DNA of 12,297 nt from JAUYQR01 sp031377265 (GCF_031377265.1 NZ_JANMET010000080.1:1-12297), one strand, 5' to 3'. Shown: positions 1 to 8,080, numbered from the stretch's first letter. Numbers and translations are program-made. The notes: generated by a model not told the origin, from the letters alone.

Positions 1-1219
1 TTTCCATACAGAACCCCAGCAGGGATGCGTGCATGCCCACCGCCTCGTAGCACATGTTGAGACCCGCAAGGCCTGCCAGCGCGTTGGTGATGCCCTGCTC
101 CCATCCCGCCTGCATGTCGGGCAATTTGCTGTCGGAAATACCGCTCGCGGCACCACCGGGCAGATCATAATAGCGGTGCATCTGCGCGCAGCCCGCCGTC
201 AGCAGGGCCTGCTCGGCCGACCCGCCCGACATCGCCCCGGTGCGCAGATCGCTGACGAAGGGCCAGGTGCCAAAGATGCAGGGCGCACCTTTCTTGATCG
301 AGTTGGCATAGACCACGCCCGCAAGGCACTCCGCCACCGCCTGCACGATGGTCAGCGCAATCGGCGCCGGCGCCGTGGCCCCGGCCTGCCCCGCGCTTAA
401 TAGCAGCATCGGCATCCCACGACGGATGCAGTCCTCCATCGTGATGCAGCTTTCCTCCGCAAACTTCATCGGTGGCACGACGAAGCAATTGGAATTGCTG
501 ACGAAAGGCCGTTCCAGCCACTTTTCCTCACCGCCCGCAACCATGTGGATCAGATCAAAGCAAGCCGCCACATGCGCAGGGTCGGAGAAGCTGGTGCCGA
601 CATGTTTCACCGTCCCCGACAGGCTGCCGTACAGGGTGTTCAGGTCCATGTCCTGATTGTCCACCACGTCGCGGCACACCATCGTGCGCTGGTAGAAATG
701 GATGTTGTCCAGATTGTCCACCAACCGCGCCGCATCATACAGATCCTGCGCGGTGGAATCGCGGTACTCCAGCGTGATCGGGTCGACGATATGCACCGCC
801 GCCCCCGCCGTGCCATAGTGCACATTCGAGCCCGACAGATGCAGGTCATAGCGCGGATCGCGCGCATGCAGCGTGATGTTGCGTGCAGCCACCGCCAGCA
901 TATCCTCGACCAAAGCGCGCGGAAACCGCAGCCGCCCGTCGTCGCCCTGAATGGCGCCTGCTGCCGTCATCACCTCCACCCCTGACGGTGGCGCCTGGCT
1001 CAGACCGATCACCTCCAGCGCCTCCAGCGCGGATTGGTGGATCTGTTGCACCGCCTCCTCGGTCAGCGGTTTGAAGCGCCCCCCCGGCATTCCCGGCCGC
1101 ACCGGGCGCACGTCATCGGCCAGGGGTGCGGCACGCATCGCCACCCGCGCTTCACGCCCCCCCGACCGCCGCGACCGTACCGGCTCACAAATCTCGCCAA
1201 CCGCTGCTTCTTCGTTCAT
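1..1219 (-). CDS. MttB-family trimethylamine/quaternary-amine methyltransferase, non-pyrrolysine (3' end outside window)
   Basis: The frame is open without a stop from the ATG at 1219 to the window edge and gives the first 406 residues; family members are about 500 aa, so roughly the last fifth is missing. The protein matches the MttB family: a charged N-terminal tail, then the barrel core with segments such as FVSNSNCF, MPMLLLSAGQAGATAP, GAPCIFGTWPF and, near residues 360-365, GISDSK followed by DMQAGWEQG. Family members move a methyl group from trimethylamine or a betaine to the cobalt of a partner corrinoid protein in the cytoplasm. Methanogen MttB reads an in-frame amber codon as pyrrolysine; no amber codon occurs in these 406 codons, so this is the non-Pyl type, some of which act on glycine betaine or related betaines. 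The start overlaps the upstream gene as ATGA and has GGGAG (1231-1227) 7 nt before it. It is the last visible gene of the operon. The exact substrate is unknown; the family call is secure. Confidence 0.9.
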   Translation of the reverse strand, partial: MNEEAAVGEICEPVRSRRSGGREARVAMRAAPLADDVRPVRPGMPGGRFKPLTEEAVQQIHQSALEALEVIGLSQAPPSGVEVMTAAGAIQGDDGRLRFPRALVEDMLAVAARNITLHARDPRYDLHLSGSNVHYGTAGAAVHIVDPITLEYRDSTAQDLYDAARLVDNLDNIHFYQRTMVCRDVVDNQDMDLNTLYGSLSGTVKHVGTSFSDPAHVAACFDLIHMVAGGEEKWLERPFVSNSNCFVVPPMKFAEESCITMEDCIRRGMPMLLLSAGQAGATAPAPIALTIVQAVAECLAGVVYANSIKKGAPCIFGTWPFVSDLRTGAMSGGSAEQALLTAGCAQMHRYYDLPGGAASGISDSKLPDMQAGWEQGITNALAGLAGLNMCYEAVGMHASLLGFCME

Positions 1220-2037
1220 TTTCCCGCTCCCTTGCGCATCAGCGCATCAATCTCATCGCCCGACGCCACGCCCGAAAGCGGCGCAAAAGACCCGTCCCGC
1301 AGCATCGCCGTTACGCTGTCGCGGATTGCCGCATGGGTCAGCCGCGCGATCATCGAACCCAGCGAAATCCGCCGCACCCCCAACGCCGCCAACTCTGCCA
1401 CCGACAGTGCCTGCAACGGCCCGGCGGCCAGCGCATTCACCGGCTTCTTGACCGACGCAATCACCTGTGCCAGTTCCCCCCGCCCCGGCGGCACCGGCAG
1501 ATACAGCAAATCCGCCCCCGCCGCCTCAAACGCCTGCAACCGGCGAATGCCCTCGGCCAGATCATAGCTGCCGTTCATCACCCCATCGGCCCGCGCGCAA
1601 AATACAAAGGGCCGCCCCAAGGCCCGCACCGCCGCAGCGCCCGCCCGAATGCGTTCCACGGCAAGGTCAAAGGCATAGGCGGGGTTGCCCGCCACCATCT
1701 GCGTATCCTCGACCGAACAGCCCGACAGCCCGGCCTCCGCAGCCAGCCGCACCGTTTCGGCCACCACGTCCGGCGCGTCGCCAAAGCCGTTTTCGAAATC
1801 GCCTGACACCGGCAGGGGCGTCGCAGCCACCATCATTTCGGCATGCGCCAACGCCTCATCCCGGCTGACCCCACCCATGTCGGCCCGCCCCATCGTAAAG
1901 GCATGCGCCGCCGATGAGGTGGCAATCGCCTGCGCGCCCAAGCCCGCCATCATCCGGGCAGACCCGGCATCCCAAGGATTCGGGATGACGAAACAGCCCT
2001 GCTGATGCAGATCATGGAAGGCTTGATGCCGGGTCAC
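1216..2037 (-). CDS. Isocitrate lyase/phosphoenolpyruvate mutase superfamily protein
   Basis: 273 aa, a full-length single-domain member of the PEP mutase/isocitrate lyase fold. Visible landmarks are the N-terminal IPNPWDAGSARM (residues 18-29), TSSAAHAFTMGRAD (40-53), the metal-site segment SGDFENGFG (78-86) and SVEDTQ (108-113). The KKCGH-type loop with the catalytic cysteine of true isocitrate and methylisocitrate lyases should follow the SVED segment but is absent: the stretch to residue 130 has no Cys. It is therefore probably not a classical lyase. Relatives without this loop cleave, hydrolyse or decarboxylate 2-oxo acids or phosphonates, so the reaction cannot be fixed from sequence. 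The start is a GTG that overlaps the upstream stop as GTGA; AAAGGA (2050-2045) lies 7 nt before it, which supports that start. Its stop overlaps the methyltransferase start by 4 bp. Its place in an amine-demethylation operon is unusual and unexplained. Confidence 0.85.
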   Translation of the reverse strand: MTRHQAFHDLHQQGCFVIPNPWDAGSARMMAGLGAQAIATSSAAHAFTMGRADMGGVSRDEALAHAEMMVAATPLPVSGDFENGFGDAPDVVAETVRLAAEAGLSGCSVEDTQMVAGNPAYAFDLAVERIRAGAAAVRALGRPFVFCARADGVMNGSYDLAEGIRRLQAFEAAGADLLYLPVPPGRGELAQVIASVKKPVNALAAGPLQALSVAELAALGVRRISLGSMIARLTHAAIRDSVTAMLRDGSFAPLSGVASGDEIDALMRKGAGK

Positions 2038-4508
2038 GCACGGATCCTTTCCGATTTTGGATCATACATCGGCATCAACGAGGCCAAGGCCATGTGCCGC
2101 ACCCCGGCCACCTCGATCTCGTAGCTGGAACCAAGCATGTCTACCTCGCTCTCGCCCTTGCAAGGCACGTAGCCCATGCCGACGGCCCCGCCGAGGAAAT
2201 GGCCGTAGTTTCCCGATGTTACCGGCCCTACGATCTTGCCATCGCGCACCAGCGCCTCGTTGTGAAACAGCAGCGGCTCGGGGTCGGTCAGCCGGAACTG
2301 CACCATCCGGCGGTCCAGCCCCGCCTCCTCTTTGCGCAGCACCGCATCACGCCCGAGGAAGGCCGGTTTCTTGCGGCTGACGGTGAAGCCAAGCCCCGCC
2401 TCCAGCACATGATCCTCATCGGTGATGTCATGGCCCCAGTGGCGATAGGCCTTCTCGATCCGGCAACTGTCCAGCGTGTGCAGCCCGCACAGCTTCAGCC
2501 CCAGATCCGCCCCCGCCTCTTCCAGCGCCTCGAACACATGCGCGGTCTGGTCGGAACTTGCATAGATCTCCCAGCCCAGCTCGCCCACATAGGTCACCCG
2601 ATGGGCGCGGGCCAAACCCATGCCGATCTCGATTTCCTTTGCCATGCCAAAGGGATGCGACACATTGCTAAAGTCAGCAGGTGACACTTTCGCCATCAGG
2701 TCGCGCGCCTTTGGCCCCATGACGCACAGCACCGATTCCGCCGCCGTCATATCGGTGATGACCGCAAAGTCATCCCCCAGATGTGCCTTAAGCCAGGCCA
2801 GGTTACGCTGCAACGTCGCCCCCGGCACCACCAGCAGATAAGCCGTCTCCGACAGCCGCGTGACCGTCAGATCCGCCTCGATGCCGCCCTGCGGGTTCAA
2901 CAGCATGGTGTAGACGATCTTGCCCACCGCCACATCCATCTGCGCCGAACACAGCCGGTTCAGGTAGGCGCAGGCATCGCGCCCCTCGACCCGGATCTTG
3001 CCGAACGAGGTCATGTCGAAAAAGCCAACCCCGGTGCGCACCGCCAGATGCTCGGCCTTCTGGTTTTCAAACCAGTTCTGCCGCTTCCAGCTGTAGCGGT
3101 ATTCCCGCTCCTGCCCCGCATTCGCAAACCAGTTCGCCCGCTCCCAGCCCGCCACCTCGCCAAACACTGCGCCACGCGCCTTCAGATGTTCGTGCAACGG
3201 GGTGCGGCGCACGCCCCGGCTGGTTTCCACCTGCCGGTAAGGGAAATGATCCGCGTACAGCAGCCCCAGCGTTTCGCTCACCCGTTCCTTCAGGTATTTG
3301 CGGTTCTTCTGGAACGGCTGGGCGCGGCGGATGTCCACCTCCCACAGATCGAACGGCGCTTCACCCTCGGTGATCCAATGCGCCAGCGCCATGCCAGCGC
3401 CCCCCGACCCGGCAATGCCGACCGAGTTGTACCCCGCCGCCACCCAATAGCCGCCCAACTCCGGCGCCTCGCCCAGATAGTAGCGGTCGTCCGGGGTAAA
3501 GCTTTCCGGCCCGTTGAAGAACGTGTGGATTCCGGCGGTCTGAAACAGCGGCAGGCGGTTCATCGCATGCTCCAGGATCGGCTGGAAATGGTCCCAATCC
3601 TCCGGCAGCGTGTCGAACATGAAATCCTCGCGGATGCCCGATTGCCCCCATCCATTCATCCCCCAGGGTTTCGCCTTGGGTTCAAACGCGCCGACCATCA
3701 TCTTGCCGGCATCCGATTTGTAATAGGCGCATTCATCCGGCACCCGCAGCACCGGCAAATGGCCAAGCCCCGCGATCGGCTCGGTGATCAGATAGAAATG
3801 CTCGCAGGCATGCAGCGGCAGGGTCAAGCCGCTCGCCTCGGCCAGATCGCGCCCCCACATGCCGCCGCAGTTCACCACCACGTCAGTGGCAATATGCCCC
3901 GGCTCGCCGTCGGCACCGATGTAATCCACGCCGGTCACCCGGCCCCCGGCCTTGGTGACGCCCGTCACCTTGGTATGCTCGGCGATCTGCGCCCCGCGCA
4001 TCCGCGCACCCTTGGCCAGCGCCATGGCGATGTTGGCCGGGTCACACTGGCCATCCAGCGGCAGGGCCACCGCCCCCACCACGCCGTCGATGTTCAGATG
4101 CGGGTACTTCGCCAGCGCCTCTTCAGGCGAGATTTCATGCACATCGACGTCGAAAATCCGCGCCACCGTCGCCTGGCGCAACAGTTCCTCATGCCGCGCC
4201 TCGGTCAGCGCGACCGAGATGCTGCCCACCTGCCGCATCCCCGTCTCGACCCCGGTCTCAGCCGCCAGCTTGACATAGAGATCGGCCGAATACTTCGCCA
4301 GCCGCGTCATGTTGGCCGATCCGCGCAATTGCCCGATCAGCCCCGCCGCATGCCAGGTGGTGCCCGACGTCAGCTGCTTGCGCTCCAGCAACACCACATC
4401 GCTCCAGCCCATCTTGGCCAGATGATAGGCCACCGAACAGCCCGAGATGCCGCCGCCGATGATCACCGCCCGAGCGTGCTTGGGAAGGGCGTTTTTGGGA
4501 AGGGTCAT
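2034..4508 (-). CDS. FAD-dependent oxidoreductase with GcvT domains, dimethylglycine dehydrogenase-like (second copy in operon)
   Basis: 824 aa with the layout of dimethylglycine/sarcosine dehydrogenases. An N-terminal DAO-type FAD domain occupies about residues 13-370, with the dinucleotide motif GGGISG (18-23) and E42 closing the ADP site. A FAO_M linker follows, then the folate-binding GcvT domain (about 430-715) and the GcvT C-terminal barrel (about 725-815). SGTTWHAAG contains H53, at the position of the histidine that carries covalent 8-alpha-FAD in dimethylglycine dehydrogenase. Enzymes of this family oxidise an N-methyl group and pass the one-carbon unit to tetrahydrofolate. There is no signal peptide, so it is cytoplasmic. 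The ATG overlaps the upstream MDR gene as ATGA, with GGAGAG (4520-4515) 6 nt before it. It is a diverged paralogue of the 813-aa protein encoded at 5533-7974, and both end in ERIRA. Family certain; substrate (dimethylglycine, sarcosine or another N-methyl amino acid) inferred only. Confidence 0.9.
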   Translation of the reverse strand: MTLPKNALPKHARAVIIGGGISGCSVAYHLAKMGWSDVVLLERKQLTSGTTWHAAGLIGQLRGSANMTRLAKYSADLYVKLAAETGVETGMRQVGSISVALTEARHEELLRQATVARIFDVDVHEISPEEALAKYPHLNIDGVVGAVALPLDGQCDPANIAMALAKGARMRGAQIAEHTKVTGVTKAGGRVTGVDYIGADGEPGHIATDVVVNCGGMWGRDLAEASGLTLPLHACEHFYLITEPIAGLGHLPVLRVPDECAYYKSDAGKMMVGAFEPKAKPWGMNGWGQSGIREDFMFDTLPEDWDHFQPILEHAMNRLPLFQTAGIHTFFNGPESFTPDDRYYLGEAPELGGYWVAAGYNSVGIAGSGGAGMALAHWITEGEAPFDLWEVDIRRAQPFQKNRKYLKERVSETLGLLYADHFPYRQVETSRGVRRTPLHEHLKARGAVFGEVAGWERANWFANAGQEREYRYSWKRQNWFENQKAEHLAVRTGVGFFDMTSFGKIRVEGRDACAYLNRLCSAQMDVAVGKIVYTMLLNPQGGIEADLTVTRLSETAYLLVVPGATLQRNLAWLKAHLGDDFAVITDMTAAESVLCVMGPKARDLMAKVSPADFSNVSHPFGMAKEIEIGMGLARAHRVTYVGELGWEIYASSDQTAHVFEALEEAGADLGLKLCGLHTLDSCRIEKAYRHWGHDITDEDHVLEAGLGFTVSRKKPAFLGRDAVLRKEEAGLDRRMVQFRLTDPEPLLFHNEALVRDGKIVGPVTSGNYGHFLGGAVGMGYVPCKGESEVDMLGSSYEIEVAGVRHMALASLMPMYDPKSERIRA

Positions 4509-5536
4509 GCGTCACTCTCCGACGGGATCAGAACAAGTTTTCCGGGGTAACGCCCGGCGGCCAGATCGGCCTGCGCGCGGGCGATGTCGCGCATCGGATA
4601 GGTCTGCGACACCACCGGTCGCAGCCGGGCGGCGTTGATGATGGTGACGAGGCCCGCAAACACCTCGCGCGGCTGATGGGTGGCGCCATAGATCGTCAGA
4701 TCGTTCAGATAGACCCGGCGCAGATCGCCAGTCACCATTGGCCCGGCCACAGCACCACTGGTGGCATAACGCCCACCGGGGCGCAGCGCGTCCAGCCGCG
4801 CCTGCCAGCCATCGCCGCCCACCACATCGATCACCACGTCAAAGCTGCGCGCGGGCGGCTCGCTGTCGCGGCCCAGCACCGCCACGTTCATCGCCCGAAG
4901 CGGCGCCGATTTCGCCAGACTGCACTGCCCGGTCACCTCGGCCCCGCGCAACACCGCCAGCTGCACCGCCGCCAAGCCCACGCCGCCCGAGGCCCCGGTC
5001 ACCAGTACCCGCTCGCCCACCGCCACGTGGGCTCGGGTCAACAGGTTATGCGCCGTGCCATAGGCGCAGGGCATCGCGCCGATCTCGATATCCGTCAGGG
5101 CCGAGGCGCTGACATCATGCAGATGCCGTGCCGCCACCAGGCAATACTGCGCAAAGGCCCCGTCAAACTCCGATCCGATCGACACGAAGGCAATCGGGTT
5201 CTCGGCGGTTGGTTCATGCTGATTGGTCGGGCAGATCACCCGCGCGCCCAGATCCAACCCCTCGACCCCATCGCCCAGCGCCACGATCCGGCCGCACATG
5301 TCAGACCCCTGAATGCGCGGAAATCCCATCTGCCCCGACCAGCCCGCCGCGCGGCCCTCGCCGTACCAACCGATGCGGGTGTTGATGTCGGTCATGTTCA
5401 CGCCTGCCGCCAGCACCCGCACCAGCACCTCACCCGCCTTCGGGCGCGGCACAGGGATATCATCGCGCCAGACCAGCGCCTCCGGCCCGCCGTGCCGGGT
5501 CAGTTGCACGCAAGACATGGTGGCGGGCACCGTCAT
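4505..5536 (-). CDS. MDR-superfamily oxidoreductase (quinone reductase-like, zinc-less)
   Basis: 343 aa, the normal length for a medium-chain dehydrogenase/reductase. An N-terminal GroES-like domain precedes a Rossmann NAD(P) domain with VLVTGASGGVGLAAVQLA (residues 178-194). Where zinc alcohol dehydrogenases have the catalytic-zinc cysteine (CxTD) this protein has GVNMTDINTRIG (45-56), and no four-cysteine structural-zinc lobe is present, so it belongs with the zinc-independent quinone reductase-like members. It probably reduces or oxidises a carbonyl, alcohol or enoyl group with NAD(P)H. Which intermediate it handles is unknown. The longest ORF begins ten codons upstream at a GTG, but the ATG at 5536 overlaps the upstream stop as ATGA, like the other junctions, and gives a family-like N-terminus. 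Only a weak GGA (5546-5544) lies 7 nt before it, so translation probably relies on coupling to the upstream gene. Confidence 0.85.
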   Translation of the reverse strand: MTVPATMSCVQLTRHGGPEALVWRDDIPVPRPKAGEVLVRVLAAGVNMTDINTRIGWYGEGRAAGWSGQMGFPRIQGSDMCGRIVALGDGVEGLDLGARVICPTNQHEPTAENPIAFVSIGSEFDGAFAQYCLVAARHLHDVSASALTDIEIGAMPCAYGTAHNLLTRAHVAVGERVLVTGASGGVGLAAVQLAVLRGAEVTGQCSLAKSAPLRAMNVAVLGRDSEPPARSFDVVIDVVGGDGWQARLDALRPGGRYATSGAVAGPMVTGDLRRVYLNDLTIYGATHQPREVFAGLVTIINAARLRPVVSQTYPMRDIARAQADLAAGRYPGKLVLIPSESDA

Positions 5537-7974
5537 GCGCGGATCCGTTCGTTCTTTGGGTCCCACAGCGGCTGATCGGCCTGCACGGTGGCCGGATAGC
5601 GGGTGCCGAAAATCTCCACCTCCACCGCGGTGCCCGGTTCATTCACCTCGGTCTTCAACATGCCCAGCCCGATGCACGCCCCCACCCGGTGGCCGTAATA
5701 GCCCGAGGTCAGTTCGCCCACCACGCGCCCCTGATGCCAGATCGTCGACATATAGGGCGGGTCCTGATCGCCGGCCTCGATCACCAGCGTGCAGAACCGC
5801 TTGGTCACCCCTGCCTGCTTTTCCGCCGCCAGCGCCGCCTTGCCGCGGAAATCGGGCTTCGTCCAATCGACAAACCGCTCCAGCCCGCCTTGCAGCACGG
5901 TGTAATCGGTCGAAAGATCGCCCTTCCAGCCGCGATAGCCCTTTTCCACCCGCAGCGAATTCAGCGCGAACATCCCGAAGGGGCTCAGGCCCAGCGGCTT
6001 GCCCGCCTGCAGCACCGCATCCCAAACCGCCGCCGTATCGGCCACCCGGCTGTGAATCTCCCAGCCCAGCTCGCCCGCAAACGACACCCGCATCAGGAAC
6101 ACCTCGGCTCCGGCCAATCCTGCCGCCTGAAACGTCAGCCAGCCCTTGCTCAGATCGGCATCGGTCACGCTGGCCAAAATCTCGCGCGATTTCGGCCCGG
6201 TCAGGATCTGGGTGGACCAGTCCGTCGTCTCATCCGTCAGCGTCAGCCCAGCCCCCAGATGGCGTGTCAGCCAGTCCTTGTCATGCACTTGCGCCGTGGC
6301 TGCGGTGATCAGCAGCAGCCGGTCGTCGCCCAGCCGCGCCACCGACATCTCGGTGACGATGCGGCCCTTGTCATCGGCAAAATACGCCAGCCCCAGCCGG
6401 CCCACCGCTGGCACCTTGCCGGTGATCTGGCGCGCCAGCCAGTCCGCCGCCCCCTGCCCTTCGACCACAAACCGCGAAAATCCGGGCAGGTCCAATATCC
6501 CCGCCGCGTCGCGCACCGCCGCACATTCCTCGCGCACCGCGCCGAACCACGGCCCCTTACGGTCCCAAGTCCGCTGCGCATCTTCCGAAACATCATCACC
6601 GGGGCGCGCGTACCACAGCGCCCGCTCCCATCCATTGTAAGGCCCGAACTGCGCGCCCAGAGCGGCGGTACGCTCATGCACCGCGCTCAGCTTCTTGCCG
6701 CGCCCCTCGGGCCAGACGTGATGCGGGAAATGCATGGCGTATTCATGGCCATAAACCTCCAGCCCCTTCTTCACGCAATACTCCGGGTCCTCGAACCCGG
6801 TAAAGCGGCGCGGGTCGCAAGACCACATGTCCCACTCGGTCGCGCCCTCGGTCACCCATTCGGCCAGCACCTTGCCCGCCCCACCCGCCTGACAGATGCC
6901 AAAGGTGAACACACAGGCCTCGAACGCATTCGGCACCCCCGGCATCGGCCCGATCAGCGGGTTACCATCCGGCGTATAGGGGATCGGGCCGTTTATCACC
7001 TTGGTCAGGGCGGCCTTCTCCAGCAACGGCACCCGTGCCATCGCATCGGCGATGTACCATTCCAGACGCTCCAGATCATCCGGGAACAGCTGGAAACTGA
7101 AGTCCTCGGGGAAGGGATCGTCCTTGCTCACCCAATGCGCGCGGCCGTTGCGCTCATAGGGGCCAAGGTTGAAGCCGTGTTTTTCCTGCCGCAGGTAATA
7201 GCTGCTGTCCACATCGCGTAGCAGCGGCAGCTTGCCCCCGGTCGCTGCCGAATGCGCCGCGATCTCCGGGATGGTGTCGAACAGCATGTATTGATGGCTC
7301 ATCACCATCATCGGCAGATCGCGCCCGAACATCGCCCCCACCTGCCGCGCATAATAACCCGCCGCATTGATCACAATCTCGCAGCGCACCTCACCCTTCG
7401 GCGTCTCGATCACCCATTCGCCGTTTTCACGCCGCACGCCGGTCACCGGGCAGAACCGCTCGATCTTGGCCCCCATCTGCCGCGCGCCCTTGGCCAGCGC
7501 TTGGGTCAACTGCGCCGGATCAATGTCGCCATCATAGGGGTCATACAGCGCCCCGGTCAGATCATGCGTTTCCACGAACGGATATTTCGACCGGATATCG
7601 CCCGGCGACAGGATCTCCAGATCCATCCCCTGATAGCGCCCCATGCCGACGACGCGCTGAAACTCCTGCAGCCGTTCCTTTGAATGCCCCAGCCGCACTG
7701 ACCCGGTGACATGGTAGTTCATCGGGTAATCGACCTCGGCCCCCAAGCCCCGGTACAGGCCCGCCGAATAGCGCTGCATGTTCATGATCGACCAGCTGGC
7801 GCTGAACGTCGGCACGTTGCCTGCCGCATGCCAGGTTGACCCGGCCGTCAGCTCGTTCTTTTCCAACAGCAGGCAATCCGTCCAGCCCGCCTTTGCCAGA
7901 TGATACAGGCATGACGCCCCGACCGCGCCGCCGCCGATCACCACAACACGCGCCTGCCCCGGAACTGCCGACAT
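5533..7974 (-). CDS. FAD-dependent oxidoreductase with GcvT domains, dimethylglycine dehydrogenase-like (operon's first gene)
   Basis: 813 aa, with the same four-part layout as its paralogue at 2034-4508. It has a DAO FAD domain with VVVIGGGAVGAS (residues 10-21) and AGSTWHAAGN, in which H49 matches the flavin-linking histidine. A FAO_M segment, a GcvT folate domain and a GcvT C-terminal domain follow, and the protein ends in NERIRA. The family oxidatively removes N-methyl groups and can hand the carbon to tetrahydrofolate. Sequence differences around the active site (GNVPTFSA after WHAA instead of GLIGQLRG; GPIPYTPDGNPLIG instead of GPESFTPD) suggest another substrate or another demethylation step. 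The longest ORF starts 19 codons earlier at a TTG (8031), but that codon lies inside the predicted -35 box. The ATG at 7974 has GGGAG (7985-7981) 6 nt upstream and matches the paralogue's start. First gene of the five-gene operon, divergent from the LysR gene. Confidence 0.9.
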   Translation of the reverse strand: MSAVPGQARVVVIGGGAVGASCLYHLAKAGWTDCLLLEKNELTAGSTWHAAGNVPTFSASWSIMNMQRYSAGLYRGLGAEVDYPMNYHVTGSVRLGHSKERLQEFQRVVGMGRYQGMDLEILSPGDIRSKYPFVETHDLTGALYDPYDGDIDPAQLTQALAKGARQMGAKIERFCPVTGVRRENGEWVIETPKGEVRCEIVINAAGYYARQVGAMFGRDLPMMVMSHQYMLFDTIPEIAAHSAATGGKLPLLRDVDSSYYLRQEKHGFNLGPYERNGRAHWVSKDDPFPEDFSFQLFPDDLERLEWYIADAMARVPLLEKAALTKVINGPIPYTPDGNPLIGPMPGVPNAFEACVFTFGICQAGGAGKVLAEWVTEGATEWDMWSCDPRRFTGFEDPEYCVKKGLEVYGHEYAMHFPHHVWPEGRGKKLSAVHERTAALGAQFGPYNGWERALWYARPGDDVSEDAQRTWDRKGPWFGAVREECAAVRDAAGILDLPGFSRFVVEGQGAADWLARQITGKVPAVGRLGLAYFADDKGRIVTEMSVARLGDDRLLLITAATAQVHDKDWLTRHLGAGLTLTDETTDWSTQILTGPKSREILASVTDADLSKGWLTFQAAGLAGAEVFLMRVSFAGELGWEIHSRVADTAAVWDAVLQAGKPLGLSPFGMFALNSLRVEKGYRGWKGDLSTDYTVLQGGLERFVDWTKPDFRGKAALAAEKQAGVTKRFCTLVIEAGDQDPPYMSTIWHQGRVVGELTSGYYGHRVGACIGLGMLKTEVNEPGTAVEVEIFGTRYPATVQADQPLWDPKNERIRA

Positions 7975-7980
7975 CCGCTT

Positions 7981-7985
7981 CTCCC
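7981..7985 (-). promoter_or_regulatory. Ribosome binding site fixing the start of the first operon gene
   Basis: On the minus strand GGGAG sits 6 nt before the ATG at 7974. It decides against the upstream TTG of the longest ORF and falls within the short leader expected from the predicted promoter. Confidence 0.7.
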
Positions 7986-8002
7986 ACTGCTTTTCGCCTT
8001 GC

Positions 8003-8031
8003 ACTATCCTCTGTTGAGCGGACGCTTTCAA
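8003..8031 (-). promoter_or_regulatory. Predicted sigma70-type promoter of the demethylation operon
   Basis: On the minus strand TTGAAA (8031-8026; 5 of 6 to TTGACA) and GATAGT (8008-8003; 4 of 6 to TATAAT) are separated by exactly 17 bp. Transcription would begin near 7996, leaving a leader of about 20 nt that carries the GGGAG ribosome site. This is a prediction by eye; alphaproteobacterial promoters are often looser than the consensus. Confidence 0.55.
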
Positions 8032-8051
8032 TTCGGCATCTGCCGCGCTAT

Positions 8052-8070
8052 TGATCGGATAATCCGATCA
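8052..8070. promoter_or_regulatory. Predicted LysR-type operator, perfect 19-bp dyad (T-N11-A)
   Basis: TGATCGGATAATCCGATCA is a perfect inverted repeat with 9-bp arms around one central base. It contains the LysR-family signature T-N11-A (T8055 to A8067). Its centre (8061) lies about 65 bp upstream of the predicted operon start, where LysR regulators usually bind to activate. It also holds GATAAT (8058-8063), a possible -10 box of the regulator gene, and its right end touches that gene's ribosome site, which would allow autorepression. No clean second (activation) half-site was seen toward the operon's -35 box. Confidence 0.65.
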
Positions 8071-8080
8071 GGACGCTGCC

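Noticed and set aside
2781..4550. A 589-codon open frame on the plus strand opposite the 824-aa flavoprotein gene
   Set aside because: It is a mirror of a GC-rich gene: rich in Arg, His, Pro and Gln, with no recognisable domain, while the minus strand encodes a clear family member.
5689..7221. A 510-codon open frame on the plus strand opposite the 813-aa flavoprotein gene
   Set aside because: Same low-complexity composition as other antisense shadows; the minus-strand gene explains the region.
7975..8031. N-terminal extension of the first flavoprotein from the TTG at 8031
   Set aside because: The TTG lies in the predicted -35 box, upstream of the likely transcript start, while the ATG at 7974 has a good ribosome site and matches the paralogue.
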